Below, piece after piece: positions 10,952 to 21,381 of a stretch of 64,000 nucleotides of DNA. The stretch is from positions 30,577,681-30,641,680 of the forward strand of contig ML662442.1 of assembly GCA_007570785.1 (NCBI GenBank), read 5' to 3'. Under the pieces are notes generated by a model. It made no database searches and had not been told where the DNA came from. It saw only the letters and a program-made list of their open reading frames with translations. The stretch's first letter is position 1; the number at the start of each line of letters is the position of its first letter. This DNA comes from Antilocapra americana (taxonomy: Eukaryota; Chordata; Mammalia; Artiodactyla; Antilocapridae). The position numbers and the translations under genes were made by a program.

Positions 10952-12065
10952 TTTATTAAGCCTTGCAAGTGACAAGGCACTGGATACTCCTGTGCCCCCA
11001 CGATGCTACCCCTCCTTGCACCAGCGTTTCTAGAACACAGCAGGGAACTCTTTGCACACGGAAAGGAGAAAAATAAGTATCATTAAGTCCAGGAGCCACA
11101 GCTTTTCTTGGATTAGCCTTCAAATGCTTAATAATGTACCATGCACAGAGTGACCATACAATTTATCATCCCCAAACCAGGACATGCGTGAGAGTGACTG
11201 TGAACTCTAACAGGCACGGTCATGGGAACAATGTGTACTTGTGCAAGCCAATGTGGTCCAAACACACCAGAATGCACGCTGTGTGGTCCAACTAGTATGA
11301 ACACGGGTTTACTGATAATACGATGATAATAAGGTGCTTAGAAGAAAACGTGCCCCATGCCATTTCTGCGCTGGCACTAGTGTCTGTGAAGCTGTGGGTT
11401 ATATTCATCCTGTCTCACACTCCTTAAGTTTAGCCTTAGTTAAGGAAAGTTTTCTGCATGATGTAGCAAAATGCCATCCTCAATCACAGGCCCAAGGGAC
11501 TGTTTCTGTTACTTATTTTCTGGTGAATGCTTTGTCACCAGCTTTCTATTTCATTTGCAAGAGCAACTTGTAAATATAACACCATCTGAGAATGTCAAGC
11601 CTTTTCTGTTTCTGTCCGCTGAAATTCATCTATTTCTAGAGCTCTGTCTATAACCACCAGCTTCTCAGTCTAGTTTTTAGCAACGCTTTGCACTGGTGTT
11701 GACGTGGAGTTCATGATGAACTGTGACTTCAGATGCGCATGGCTGCTGGCTGCCAGCATTTGGGAACTAGGTATCTGAGTCTTTGTGCCACCTCACAAGA
11801 GAAACATTCTCCATCTCCAATATTTCCTCTTGGTCAGAAGCTCTTCTCAGATAGTCTTTGCAGTTTAAAATAAATAAAACAAAATGTTATATCAGAATGA
11901 TGCAGTTACATTCCTATCTAGCAACATGATGATTTTTTAAATATCTTATATAATAATTTCACATGTTCAGCATAGGTCTTTAGGTTTAAACTTGGGCTAT
12001 AGATTCATGAACACCTATCCAGCCAGAATTTACATCTTCATTAATATATTTTTGTCATTTCACCA
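10952..12065. other. Unique non-coding DNA
   Basis: Nothing recognised. Overlapping open frames at 11334-11573 and 11471-11653 are in different frames and look like chance. Confidence 0.45.
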
Positions 12066-12074
12066 CAATGTCTC

Positions 12075-12833
12075 CTCTAAAGGCAGAAGGTAAAGAGGAA
12101 CTAAAGAGCCTCTTGAAGAGGGTAAAAGAGGAGAGTGAAAAAAATGGCTTAAAACTCAACATTCAAAAAACAAAGATCATGTCATCTGGTCCCATGACTT
12201 CATGGCAAATAGAAGGGGAAAAAGTGGAAGCAGTGACAGTTTTTTTTTCCTTGGGCTCCAAAATCACTGCAGATGGTGACTGCAGTCACAAAATTTAAAG
12301 ATGCTTTCTCCTGAGAAGGAAAGTTATGACCAACCTAGACAGGATATTAAAAAGCAGAGACATCACTTTGCCAACAAAGTTCCATATAGTCAAAGCTCTG
12401 GTTTTTCCAGTAGTCAAGTATGGATGTGAGAATTGGACCAAACAGAAGGCTGAGTGCCAAAGAATTGATGTTTTTGAATTGTGGTGCTGGAGAAGACTCT
12501 TGAGCGTCCCTTGGACTGCAAAAGAAGATCAAAACAGTCAATCCTAAAGGAAATCAAGCCTGAATATTCATTGGAAGGACTGATGCTGAAGCTGAACCTC
12601 CAATACTTTGGCCACCTGATGCGAAGAGCTGAGTCACTGGTAAAGACCCTCATGATGAGAAAGATTGAAGACAAATGAAGAAGGGGTGGCAGAGGATGAG
12701 ATGGTTGGATGGCATCACTGAATCAATGGACATGGATTTGAGCAAACTCTGGAAGATGGTGAAGGTCTGGGGTGCTGCAGTCCATGGGGTCACAAGGCAT
12801 CAGACACAACTTAGGGACTGAACAATAGCAATG
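12075..12833 (+). mobile_element. BovB LINE, 5'-truncated (759 bp)
   Basis: It begins just after the BovB YADD region ('ggcagaaggtaaagaggaac') and runs to the 3' end ('cagacacaacttagggactga'). It is flanked by an exact 9-bp duplication, caatgtctc, at 12066-12074 and 12834-12842. This is a simple 5'-truncated insertion without inversion. Confidence 0.95.
12078..12678 (+). pseudogene. BovB ORF2 C-terminal fragment
   Basis: It encodes the region after the RT palm, including the Lys/Glu-rich segment, 'LKLNIQKTKI' and the Trp-rich C-terminal block 'FELWCWRRLL'. The stop at 12296-12298 and frame changes between the pieces 12068-12298, 12326-12547 and 12481-12678 show decay. No catalytic RT motif is included. 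Confidence 0.88.
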
Positions 12834-12842
12834 CAATGTCTC

Positions 12843-13360
12843 AGTTTTCTGTCTTGTGAAATGAGACTTCAATAATACTGTTATTCTCTCTTTTTAATAA
12901 AGCTGAGCTTTGAGACTATCATTCGGGGAGAAATTCTGACCAAGGAAACTCATTAAAAATGTCAAAAACACAGAAATGCAATTCAAAACTCAAAATGCAT
13001 TTCTTTTACTTTACTGGAATTTTCAAAAGATCTGCCCAGCTTTTCTGCTCATCTTTTACCTTGGAGAAGGGTCTCAGATCACCCGCACCAAACAGAAAGC
13101 TGGGAGAAAGTTTAGTGGCCCAACCCAGAGCTTAACAGTTCTAAGCCTATTACTGGTCACTGGCTTTGTAATTGCCTTCAGTGTGGAGCAAAGAACTTGC
13201 GAACAAAGTTGGCAGAGTTCTAACGCTCCAGCACTGTTGGCACTGGGGAGGAAAAATCATATCCAAATTCCACAGACAACTCAGTGCATGTTTATTCAAA
13301 GTGCGCACAGACACAATTCTTGACTAAGCATTTTACCTGTGCGGTGTCTGTTTATAATTG
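12843..13360. other. Unique DNA with a chance open frame
   Basis: The open frame at 12976-13323 (115 codons) has a hydrophobic stretch in its middle but no recognisable family, start context or splice sites. Confidence 0.4.
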
Positions 13361-13640
13361 CAGTAACATTATGAACTGAATGAGAGTATGCTCAGTCATG
13401 TCTGACACTTTGCAACCCCACAGACTTTAACCCATGAGGCTGCTCTGTCAGTGAGATTTTCCAGATAAAAATACTGGGGTGGGTTGTCAGTTCCTCCTCC
13501 AGGGGATCTTCCCATATTATGAATTAGGCATTATCATTATCTGTATTTTAAAGATTGAGAAGCTGAGGTGTAGAAGGTTAAGTGACTAGCTAAAGGATAC
13601 ACTGCAAGTAAAGAGTAAAGCCTGCACTAGACTGAGAAAC
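13361..13640 (-). repeat. MIR SINE, split by a Bov-A insertion
   Basis: 'attatcattatctgtatttta' followed by 'gagaagctgaggtgtagaag' and 'gttaagtgactagctaaagg' is the complement of the MIR core (TTACTTAACCTCT, CTCAGTTTCCTCAT). The left part is displaced by the SINE at 13376-13515. This is ancient and divergent. Confidence 0.65.
13376..13515 (-). mobile_element. Bov-A-type SINE fragment
   Basis: 'gctcagtcatgtctgacac' through 'ccaggggatcttccc' is the complement of the Bov-A body. It is flanked by an exact 8-bp repeat, attatgaa, at 13368-13375 and 13516-13523, and it interrupts the older MIR. Confidence 0.85.
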
Positions 13641-13924
13641 AATTTACTCGATTTCATAGCATCACCATTTGTCTTCTTAAGTATATTACCCACAATGCTC
13701 AAAACTCCTACAACAGGAACACGTGTAAGCAATGTGCTTTGGATGAAATGGTGACTAATATAATTATGCTGAGAGGAGACTTTAAGACACATTTGAGTCA
13801 GGAAGAAAAATGATCTGGGTAGCACTGAGAAAATAAGATTTGGTTTGCCTTTAGGTTATGATGATGAGAATGACTCTATAGATTTTTCAAATGTTATGCT
13901 AGTAATATGTGTAAGAAAAGATTT

Positions 13925-14085
13925 TCATCTATTTTCTTATTCAGTCAGCAATTTTTTTGAGTGTCTATTATATGCCAAGGACTGTCTTACATCCGCAAGA
14001 TACAGGGTGAAAAGAAATCAAGTCTCTGCCCTCATAAAACTGAAATTCTAGAGAAGGAGCTGGATAATGTAGAAAAGAAGGCAAA
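13925..14085 (-). repeat. Probable L2 3'-end fossil
   Basis: 'gagtgtctattatatgccaa', 'ggactgtcttacatccgcaag' and 'tctctgccctcataaaactg' follow the order of the complement of an L2 3' end ('ctactatgtgccaggcactg', 'cctgccctcatggagct'). Divergence is high. Confidence 0.42.
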
Positions 14086-14487
14086 TAAAAATACAATTTC
14101 AGGTAGTAATAATCAAGAATTGTGACTGGTCTGAGGTTGTACCCTACTTACAAGCTAGCAAGTTAGTCTGCCACAGTTTCATGGATGCTGGCAGAAGGCC
14201 TAACATTATATAGCTAGCAAAGATTTTTTTAAATGAAGCCCAAATAATAATTTTTCAAATGAACAATAAAGTAAAAAATTTATCAGCAAGAGACCAGCAC
14301 AAAATGAAAAACTGAAGGGGTTCTTAAGCCATAATAAAATATGATTCCAGTCCTATGAGTTTGGGGCCATGAAAATGCAAGAAGAAATAAAGACCAATTC
14401 TCTAAAAAGTAAATTTCTGCATAAATGAATACAAATGGATACTGACTATAAAAAACAATAATGTCTTATAGGATTTAAAACCTATGT
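14086..14487. other. Unique AT-rich DNA
   Basis: Nothing recognised. Confidence 0.45.
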
Positions 14488-14775
14488 GAGAGCAATATTA
14501 TAAATCAACCATACTTCAATTTTTTAAAAAATGGGAGAATGGCATTGAAACATGTTAATTATCATATGTGAAATCAATCGCCAGCCCAGGGTTGATGCTC
14601 GGGGCTGGTGCATCCAGATGACCCAGGGGGAGGGAATTGGGAGGGAGGAGGGAGGGGGGTTCTGGAGGGGGAGCATATGTATACCCATGGCGGTTTCATG
14701 TCAATGTATGGCAAAACCAACACAATAAAGTAAATAAAATTAAAAAATAATAATAATAATAAATAAATAATTTTT
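14488..14775 (+). mobile_element. Ruminant L1 3' UTR fragment
   Basis: 14533-14775 follows the ruminant L1 3' end: 'gggagaatggcattgaaaca', a 'ccagcccagggttgatgctc' block, a G-rich purine run at 14623-14674, then 'atgtcaatgtatggcaaaac' and an A-rich tail of AAT/AAAT units. The preceding 'tataaatcaaccatacttc' plus A-run at 14488-14532 looks like the tail of another L1. ORF1 and ORF2 are absent. The G-run is a candidate quadruplex. Confidence 0.85.
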
Positions 14776-15547
14776 TTTAAAAATGTGCAAATAAATACAC
14801 TGCAACAATTGCACAAATGGCAGTAGAGAGTGGGAGGGTTGTGTTCGTCCATATCCTCTTCTAGGAAGCAAATGTCAGGACTGGAGTAGCCACAAAGCAG
14901 AAGAGGTATGAAGTCAAAGCCTGTGAAGGGACACCGGGAGGGAGCTGGGAAAGGAGAAGTTTGTCAGGTCAAACTGTACATTCCATGTCTTTCTCACATG
15001 CACATAGAACAGTTGCCAACGCTGACGACGTATTAGGTCAAAAAACTTGTCAAGTAATGGAAATCATTCCGAATATGCTTGCTTAATATGATAATTGAAC
15101 TAGAAATCAATAACAAAAGAAAATATCCCAAATGTTGGAAGTGCATTAAGCAATGCATTTCTGGAAAATCCATGTTCAAAACAACATATTGGACGTAAAA
15201 TCTTTGAAAGATAATGAAATATTACATATCAAAATGCATGAATATTTGTGGACATCAACTAGAGTTTTGAGGAAATTTGTTAGATACAAAGTGAAAGTTA
15301 GAAAAAAAAGAAAACAATGATTAAAGTGTTTTAGAAGGTAGAAAAACAGCAAATTAAACCCAAAGCAAATAGAAAAAAGGAAGCAATAGCAATAAAATCA
15401 GAAATCAATGTTAAAATACCCACAGGTTAATATATTGCAAACAAGTTTGTGTTTAAACCAGAATTGCAATATATGACAAAATTGACATATCCATGAACCA
15501 GTTCTTCTTTGACAACTGGAAATTGTGCATAATCCCCTTTCCTCGTA
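14776..15547. other. Unique A-rich DNA
   Basis: No family named with confidence. The A-rich, AAAG-containing composition around 15100-15420 is compatible with very old LINE sequence, but no motif supports it. Confidence 0.35.
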
Positions 15548-15711
15548 TTTTTTTTTAATATTTATTTATTTAGCTGTCCCCAGTCTCAGTTGCAGCACAC
15601 AAGATATTTAGCTGCAGCATGTGAAATTTAGTTCCCTGACCAGGGATTGAACCTGGTCCCCCTTCATTGAGAGTGAGGAGTCTTAGCCACTAGACCACCA
15701 GGGAAGTCCCT
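15548..15711 (-). mobile_element. CHR-type tRNA-derived SINE
   Basis: The T-rich start (complement of the A-rich tail), 'tagttccctgaccagggattg' with the complement of a B box, and the terminal 'agaccaccagggaagtccc' are typical of cetartiodactyl CHR SINEs. It is about 165 bp and older than the Bov-tA copies. Confidence 0.8.
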
Positions 15712-15812
15712 TAAGCTTTTATTTTAATCCCACTTTTTGCACACAATTTTATCCTAAAATAAAATATTTCATGCTTCATCTTTTATTCATCACCCTACCT
15801 TACTTCTCAGCA

Positions 15813-15832
15813 ACACACACACACACACACAC
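15813..15832. repeat. (AC)10 microsatellite
   Basis: Ten uninterrupted AC units, 20 bp upstream of the Bov-tA at 15854. Confidence 0.93.
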
Positions 15833-15853
15833 GTGCATCTATATTTAAATACC

Positions 15854-16070
15854 GGGGTTTCCCTGGTAGCCCAGTGGTAAAAAACCCATCTGCCAATGCA
15901 GGAGACATGAGAGATGCAGGTTCCATTCCTGGGCCAGGAAGCTCCCTTGGAGGAGGAAATGGCAACCTACTCCAGTATTCTAGCCTGGAAAATCCCACGG
16001 ACAGAGGAGACAGGCAGGCTACAGTCCATGGGGTCATAAAGAGTGGACACGACTGAAGTGACTCAGCACA
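15854..16070 (+). mobile_element. Bov-tA SINE
   Basis: A head of 'ggtttccctggtagcccag', a duplicated-looking 'gagacatgagagatgcagg' leader to the B box, the shared body and the end 'gacacgactgaagtgactc'. Near full length. The antisense open frame at 15807-16073 is a by-product. Confidence 0.92.
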
Positions 16071-17101
16071 CATGCATGCATGTGCATTATTACAAAATTC
16101 TCAGGACTTCCTCTCTGAGTCTCATGCATGGTTCTCAATTAAGATTCCTTGGCCAGATCCAACAAGCTAATCTGAGGGTGAAGGACTCAGACAGAGAGGA
16201 GTTTTACGTGACAAGAAATAATATAAGTAAGGTATCTACAAAAATATGTGGAACCAGAGAGTTATTATTTAAAAATTTATTTCCTCTCTCCCTTCTCAAA
16301 ACCACTGCTTAGGTTGTTTCAGTAGTAGAATAAAAATTTGGATCTCTTGAATTTCTAGGTATTTTTAAAAGTAAGGTAATTCATTTAATTACCTAAATAA
16401 ACCAAATGTCTGTGTTTGTAATCACATCTTTACTTTGTCACTCTGGAATAATAACTTTAAAAGCATCTCTGTGTCCTAAATATTGAAACTTTGATTTCAA
16501 CATAAAATTTTTGATATTGTGCTTCTAAAAAATGTTTGTTGAGTCAGAAAAAGTTTTTGTTTTTACTGAGTATTTCAAGCTTAATTATTATTTCTGGGGT
16601 CTGAAAACTGCTCCTGCAACCCTGAAGCACTTTCAAAGATCATAGAACATATAAACAAACAAGAGTGACAGTACAGCCCAAAGGCCACCCAACGTGGTTT
16701 GAGAATGAAACCCAGGTAAACAGTCATTTTTCCTTTCAGCTGCTGGGAAAAGAAGGAAATAATTTTTCATTTCACCCTGAGGGCTAGATTCCAACTGTTT
16801 AAGACATCCTTAGGAATTAAAATAAAAACACCATAGGCTCAAAAATGAATCACAGAAAACAACATCAAAAATGAATCACAGGTAATTGCTAGGTGCTTCC
16901 AGTTTGGTTTTGTTTTGTTTTTTCATTGTATATGTGCCTGGCTTTTTTGTCTTTATTAATTTGACAACTTGCTCATTTGGATCTGATATGAAAAAATTTT
17001 ATATAATGAGTGCAACAGAGTGAAAAAGATGCATCTATATCATTGCAAGCCCTTGATTTGATACTAAGGTATTTCTATGGTACATTCATGCATTAAGATG
17101 C
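16071..17101. other. Unique non-coding DNA
   Basis: Nothing recognised. A short local repeat of 'aaaatgaatcacag' occurs at about 16842 and 16869. Confidence 0.45.
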
Positions 17102-17115
17102 TTTTCAAGATCTTG

Positions 17116-17424
17116 AAAGTGAAAGTGGTCAGTCATGTCCAATTCTTTGTGACCCTATGGACTATACAGTCCATGGAATTCTCCAGCCCAGAATACTGGA
17201 ATGGGTATCCTTTCCTTTCTCCAGGGGGTCTTCCCAGTCCAGGGATTGAATCCAGGTCTCCTGCATTGCAGGTGGATTCTTTACCAGTTGAACCACAAAG
17301 GAAGCCCAAGAATACTGCAATGAGTAGGCTATCTCTTCTCCAGTGGATCTTCCCGACCCACGAATACCAGAGTCTCCTGCATTGCAGGCAGATTCTTTAC
17401 CAACTGAACTATCAGGGAAGCCCT
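17116..17424 (-). mobile_element. Bov-tA SINE with a duplicated tRNA-like head
   Basis: Complement of Bov-tA with two successive copies of the 'tctcctgcattgcagg' / 'attctttaccag' head region (near 17260 and 17380). At about 309 bp it is longer than a single unit. It is flanked by an exact 14-bp duplication, ttttcaagatcttg, at 17102-17115 and 17425-17438. The core of that target, caagatcttg, is a perfect palindrome. Confidence 0.93.
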
Positions 17425-17497
17425 TTTTCAAGATCTTGCAAGAATATCATTAAGCACTTCACTAGAAGTTGCTTCCATGTTTTATATGTTTGTCTAA

Positions 17498-17722
17498 CAC
17501 AGTGTCTCTTACTGGGAGGTGGGTGGTGATTTTGTCCCCCAGGGCACATTTGGCAACACCTGGAGACATTTTTGATCATCACAACTTGGGAAGGTTTATG
17601 CTACTGGTATCTAGTATGGAGAGGCCAAGGATGCTGCTAATATCCTACAATGAACACGGCACCTTCCATAACAAAGAATTACCAAACCCAAAATGCCATC
17701 AGTGCTGAGGTTGAGAAAGCCA
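17498..17722 (+). mobile_element. MER5A DNA transposon remnant (hAT-Charlie)
   Basis: Blocks appear in the MER5A order: 'ttttgtcccccagggcacat', 'ttggcaacacctggagacat', 'cacaacttgggaaggt', 'gctactggtatctagt', 'ggatgctgctaatatcctac' and 'gctgaggttgagaaagcc'. This is a non-autonomous element with no transposase. It is ancient and shared across placental mammals. Confidence 0.85.
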
Positions 17723-18871
17723 GGTGTAAGCTCACATGTGTAAATTCTACTTATTTTTCTTACAATTTCATATTGTCATTTATATCTATTTCTCCAAAAA
17801 TAACCAGAAGTGTTCACAAAATCAGCTTTCTTTACTTGTATAGAAACATTATCAAAAAGATCACTAAAAGCAAATGCATTATTTCCAAATTTTCAAGTTT
17901 ATCAGTATTCTATGTGGGATAAAAATCTGTTCAAGAATACAGGAAAGGGCATATAGAAAAAAGAAACAACAATTAAAACAAAGTTTGACCTTCATGGCTA
18001 TCTGGATATAGAAAAGAATTACCATAAAATACATTTGAAATATTAATAATTTTTACTTCTTGATTCTTTAATCATAGTCCATTTTGTAACAAATTTTTTC
18101 CTACTAAGAAATATTTTTTAAGTAAGCAAAAATCAAAAATATGTTTATAAAATATACTTATTTATGAAGTTGCTCAGCCTCTATTCTTAATCAAAAATAA
18201 CTTTCCACAACATTTTGACTAAAGATCTATAAAAATGGTACTCTAGGCGATGTGGTATTAATAAAATTGATCAAGTCTCCCGTCATTTCTGAACATAAAT
18301 ACAGGCAACAAAATCTCCTCTTTTTTGGTTTGTGTAAAGAAAGCTCTTTTAGAAAATATTATGTAGTCTACAGAATATAGAGTGTCCAAGTGTTAGGTTT
18401 AAATATCATACAGCCAGGAACAGAGCAAGCAGGAGAAAAGTTGAAAGACAGCACTGGACCTAAAGTGGAGACACAGCTGCGCTGCCCCTACCAGTCTCAC
18501 CCTGTGATCCCAAGTCAGAAATTTCACTGTATCGACCCAAGAAAACTGAGCACCTAGGCCATCAGTGTTTTCAGGAGACACACTCTGAGCACAGCCACCT
18601 CCCCAAACCCGTGTGCTCACCGCTCTCCCCAAATCAAGTGTAGGCGAGCCAACGTGATGAAACCTCGGTAGCCTGGGGGACACTGGTGGCTAGAGAGTGT
18701 GGAATGTAGATTTTAGCTTTACAGTCTCTATATTTCTAGAGGTCAAATTAAAAGTGACTGGAATGGGAGCTGAGTGGGCCAAATTATATTATCAGCTACA
18801 GTCACCAATTTATTTTAAGATACGTCAGCATTTTAAAAAGTATTTATTGTATAGCAGTCTAGTTAGTTAAC
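17723..18871. other. Unique non-coding DNA
   Basis: AT-rich in the left part. 18400-18700 is somewhat GC-richer with an antisense open frame (18399-18683) that has no recognisable family. No repeat identified. Confidence 0.45.
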
Positions 18872-19067
18872 TAGTGTTAGCTGCTCAGTCACATCCAACT
18901 CTTTGCTACCCCCACTGTAGCCCACCAGGCTCCTCTGTCCGTGGAATTCTCCAGGCAAGAATACTGGAGTAGGTAGCCATTCCTTTCTCCAGGGGATCTT
19001 CCAGACGACCCAAGGATCAAACCGGGTCTCCCGCATTGCAGGCCAATTCTTTGCTGTCTGAGCCATG
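18872..19067 (-). mobile_element. Bov-A/Bov-tA SINE
   Basis: 'gctgctcagtcacatccaac' through 'ctccaggggatcttccaga' to 'tctttgctgtctgagccatg' is the complement of the SINE body and tRNA-like head. The terminal 'gggaagcc' head has eroded. Confidence 0.9.
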
Positions 19068-19179
19068 AGTTCTAAAGCTATTCATAATCCTGTTTTTTTT
19101 TAATTGTTTGTCACCACTTTTCATGCTTGTATTCTTTCTGCAGATAAGTTCTTTCCTAAAACATTGAGCTTAATTGCCA

Positions 19180-19325
19180 TATCATTTATCTATTCTATCA
19201 AAAAGTATTGACTGTCTACTACAGAACGAGCATTATTCCATTCTGCGGACATAAACAGTGATTTTAAAATGAAACTTCTTTGCCCTCATAAAGTTCACAT
19301 TCCAGTGGGAACTCAATAAATCAAT
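19180..19325 (-). repeat. Probable L2 3'-end fossil
   Basis: 'aaaaagtattgactgtctac', 'ctttgccctcataaagttc' and 'acattccagtgggaactcaa' follow the complement of an L2 3' end. Diverged. Confidence 0.4.
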
Positions 19326-19569
19326 TAAGATTAGGGTCAGCTGCCTACAACAAAAATGAAAATACCATTGAAAGACTTCCAGCTTAGAATTTTTATCCAA
19401 TCTCAAAATGATATTTTAAATACTCAATATAGTATTCTATTAAAAAATGAAACTGAATTACTGAAGCTTCGAGACAGAATTTTGCTCTTTTACATAAAAG
19501 AAGTCTAAAATGTGAGAGAGTGCAGAAGTAGCCTCTGTTCTCCACTCTTCCCACTGTCACCCTCTTTGT

Positions 19570-19990
19570 TTTGTAATTTGCCATTCCTCTCACTAAAGAG
19601 GTAGAATCCACTTCCTTGAATCTGGGCTGGTTTATGACTTACTCCAGCCAATAGTATGAGGCAGAAGTGTTGGTGTTCCAGTTCCAAGCTTACACCTTCA
19701 GGGACCATGCATGTTTCCACTGTCTCTTGTGCGCCTGCATCGTGACTCGATATGCTCCAGCTGCTCTGGTGAGGATGAAAGGCGGACCAAGGAGAACTGA
19801 GTCAAAAATTGCCCCACTCGAACCCAACCTAGATCAGCCAACCCTCTGCTGACCCCCAGAAGGGGGCCCAGCCTCAGACCAGCTGAATCCCACATACATG
19901 TGAGACATAGGTATTGTCATATGCTACTGAGGTTTTGTGAACATTTCTTACTCAGTATTACTGTGGCGACAGAGAACTGATGTAGGAACG
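19570..19990 (+). repeat. Possible ancient LTR-like repeat
   Basis: 'gaatctgggctggtttatga', 'ccaatagtatgaggcagaag' and a 'gaggttttgtgaacatttctta' / 'gacagagaactgatgtag' end recall an old mammalian LTR-like family ending in 'taacagagaactaatacag'. I cannot name it. It contains no coding remnant. Confidence 0.33.
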
Positions 19991-20099
19991 AAGCAATTTG
20001 AGCAAGTGAGAAAGCTGAGAAGTGTTAGGGACCCATGCTCCTTTACTTTGATTTTGCTGCTCTGCATCCTCAATTTGTGGCTTCTATTTCATGAACCCA

Positions 20100-20313
20100 C
20101 ACTTCCTAGGTAGCGCTAGTGGTAAAGAACCCACCTGCCAATGCAGGAGACGTAGGTTCGATCCCTGGGTCAGGAAGATCCCCTGGGGGAGGGCTTAGCA
20201 GCCCACTCCAGTATTCTTGCCTGGAGAATCCCATGGACAGAGGAGCCTGGTAAGCTACAGTTCATAGGGCTGCAAAGAATTGGACACGACTGAAGCAACT
20301 TAGCATGCAGCAC
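20100..20313 (+). mobile_element. Bov-tA SINE, full length
   Basis: A 'cttcctaggtagcgctagtgg' head, a clean B box 'ggttcgatccc', the body and the end 'gacacgactgaagcaact'. Flanking copies atttcatgaaccca (20086-20099) and atttcatgaccca (20314-20326) form a target duplication with one indel. Confidence 0.94.
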
Positions 20314-20326
20314 ATTTCATGACCCA

Positions 20327-21350
20327 ATATTACTGCTTGGCCATCACATCCAAATTCTGGCCAGTGGGGAAAAAAGAAGAGATAAAGAAGGGGACAAATG
20401 CTCCTTTTAAGGAGACTTTCTGGAAGTTTAATACAGGAACTTATTAATAGTCACATCCAGCTACAAGAGGTGAGAACCAGAAAATTCAATCTTTATTTCT
20501 ATTGCCTGTGCCTAGATAAGAATTGTAGACTCTATCACCAAGGAAGAAAGGGTGGATCAATACTAGGGGACAATTGGAAGCTGCATGTGCCAATAAAACA
20601 TCACTGACAGAAAAAATATTATCTATTTCTCCACTTTTATTCCCATTTAAGTCTCTTACCAAATGAAAGTAGTTTCCTAAACTTACCAAACATTTCTTTC
20701 TGGATAGATAGTGAAATCACAATACTTTATAATTAAAGAAATATTAATATTCATAAACCCAAAATAGAATTTTTACTGTGGCATTTTACTTTTATGGAAT
20801 TTAGCTCTTTTTCCAAATGGACAGGACTTTTGGGGGATAATAGTTCCAAGAGTGTTCAATTGTCTAAATAATTCAGCCAGTGTTATCAAGTGTTAGAACA
20901 AAGAAGCATTCATTTTGCCTTAAGTGGTCATCAAGCATAACAACAGATTCCATATGGGGTGAATGGATAGCTTTTTAAAAACTGGGCAGCTAGGGGTTAT
21001 GGTGAAAGGACTAGAAGCAGAAGAAGAACTGCTTCATCACCTACAGGGCTATGGATCATCCCTGCACTGTAGAATTTGCCTGACAATATTCAACAATATT
21101 TTAAGTAAGGAATTTAAATTTTGTAAGAGAATGCACACCAATAACTTAAACTATGCTAATTTAAACTATGCATTAATAATTCAAGCCATAATTTAAAATA
21201 CAATTTCCTTTTTCCTGGGTTCTTAATTCCAAAATGAAATTCTAAATGCACTTGAGCAGAGCAATAGGTATTTTTAAGGATGTTAAATGAAAGATACAGA
21301 TAGACTTTGGCTGTTTTACATGCATGCCCTGCCTGCCTGTGCACACACAG

Positions 21351-21352
<2 letters not shown>
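20327..21352. other. Unique DNA with a 15-bp tandem duplication
   Basis: No repeat family recognised. 21142-21156 and 21157-21171 are adjacent 15-bp copies ('taactt' or 'taattt' followed by 'aaactatgc'). Confidence 0.5.

Positions 21353-21381
<29 letters not shown>
21353..21381. repeat. (AC)14 microsatellite
   Basis: About 14 uninterrupted AC units. Confidence 0.95.

Noticed and set aside
12976..13323. 115-codon open frame between BovB and MIR
   Set aside because: No recognised domain. The length is unremarkable among the many chance frames in the window.
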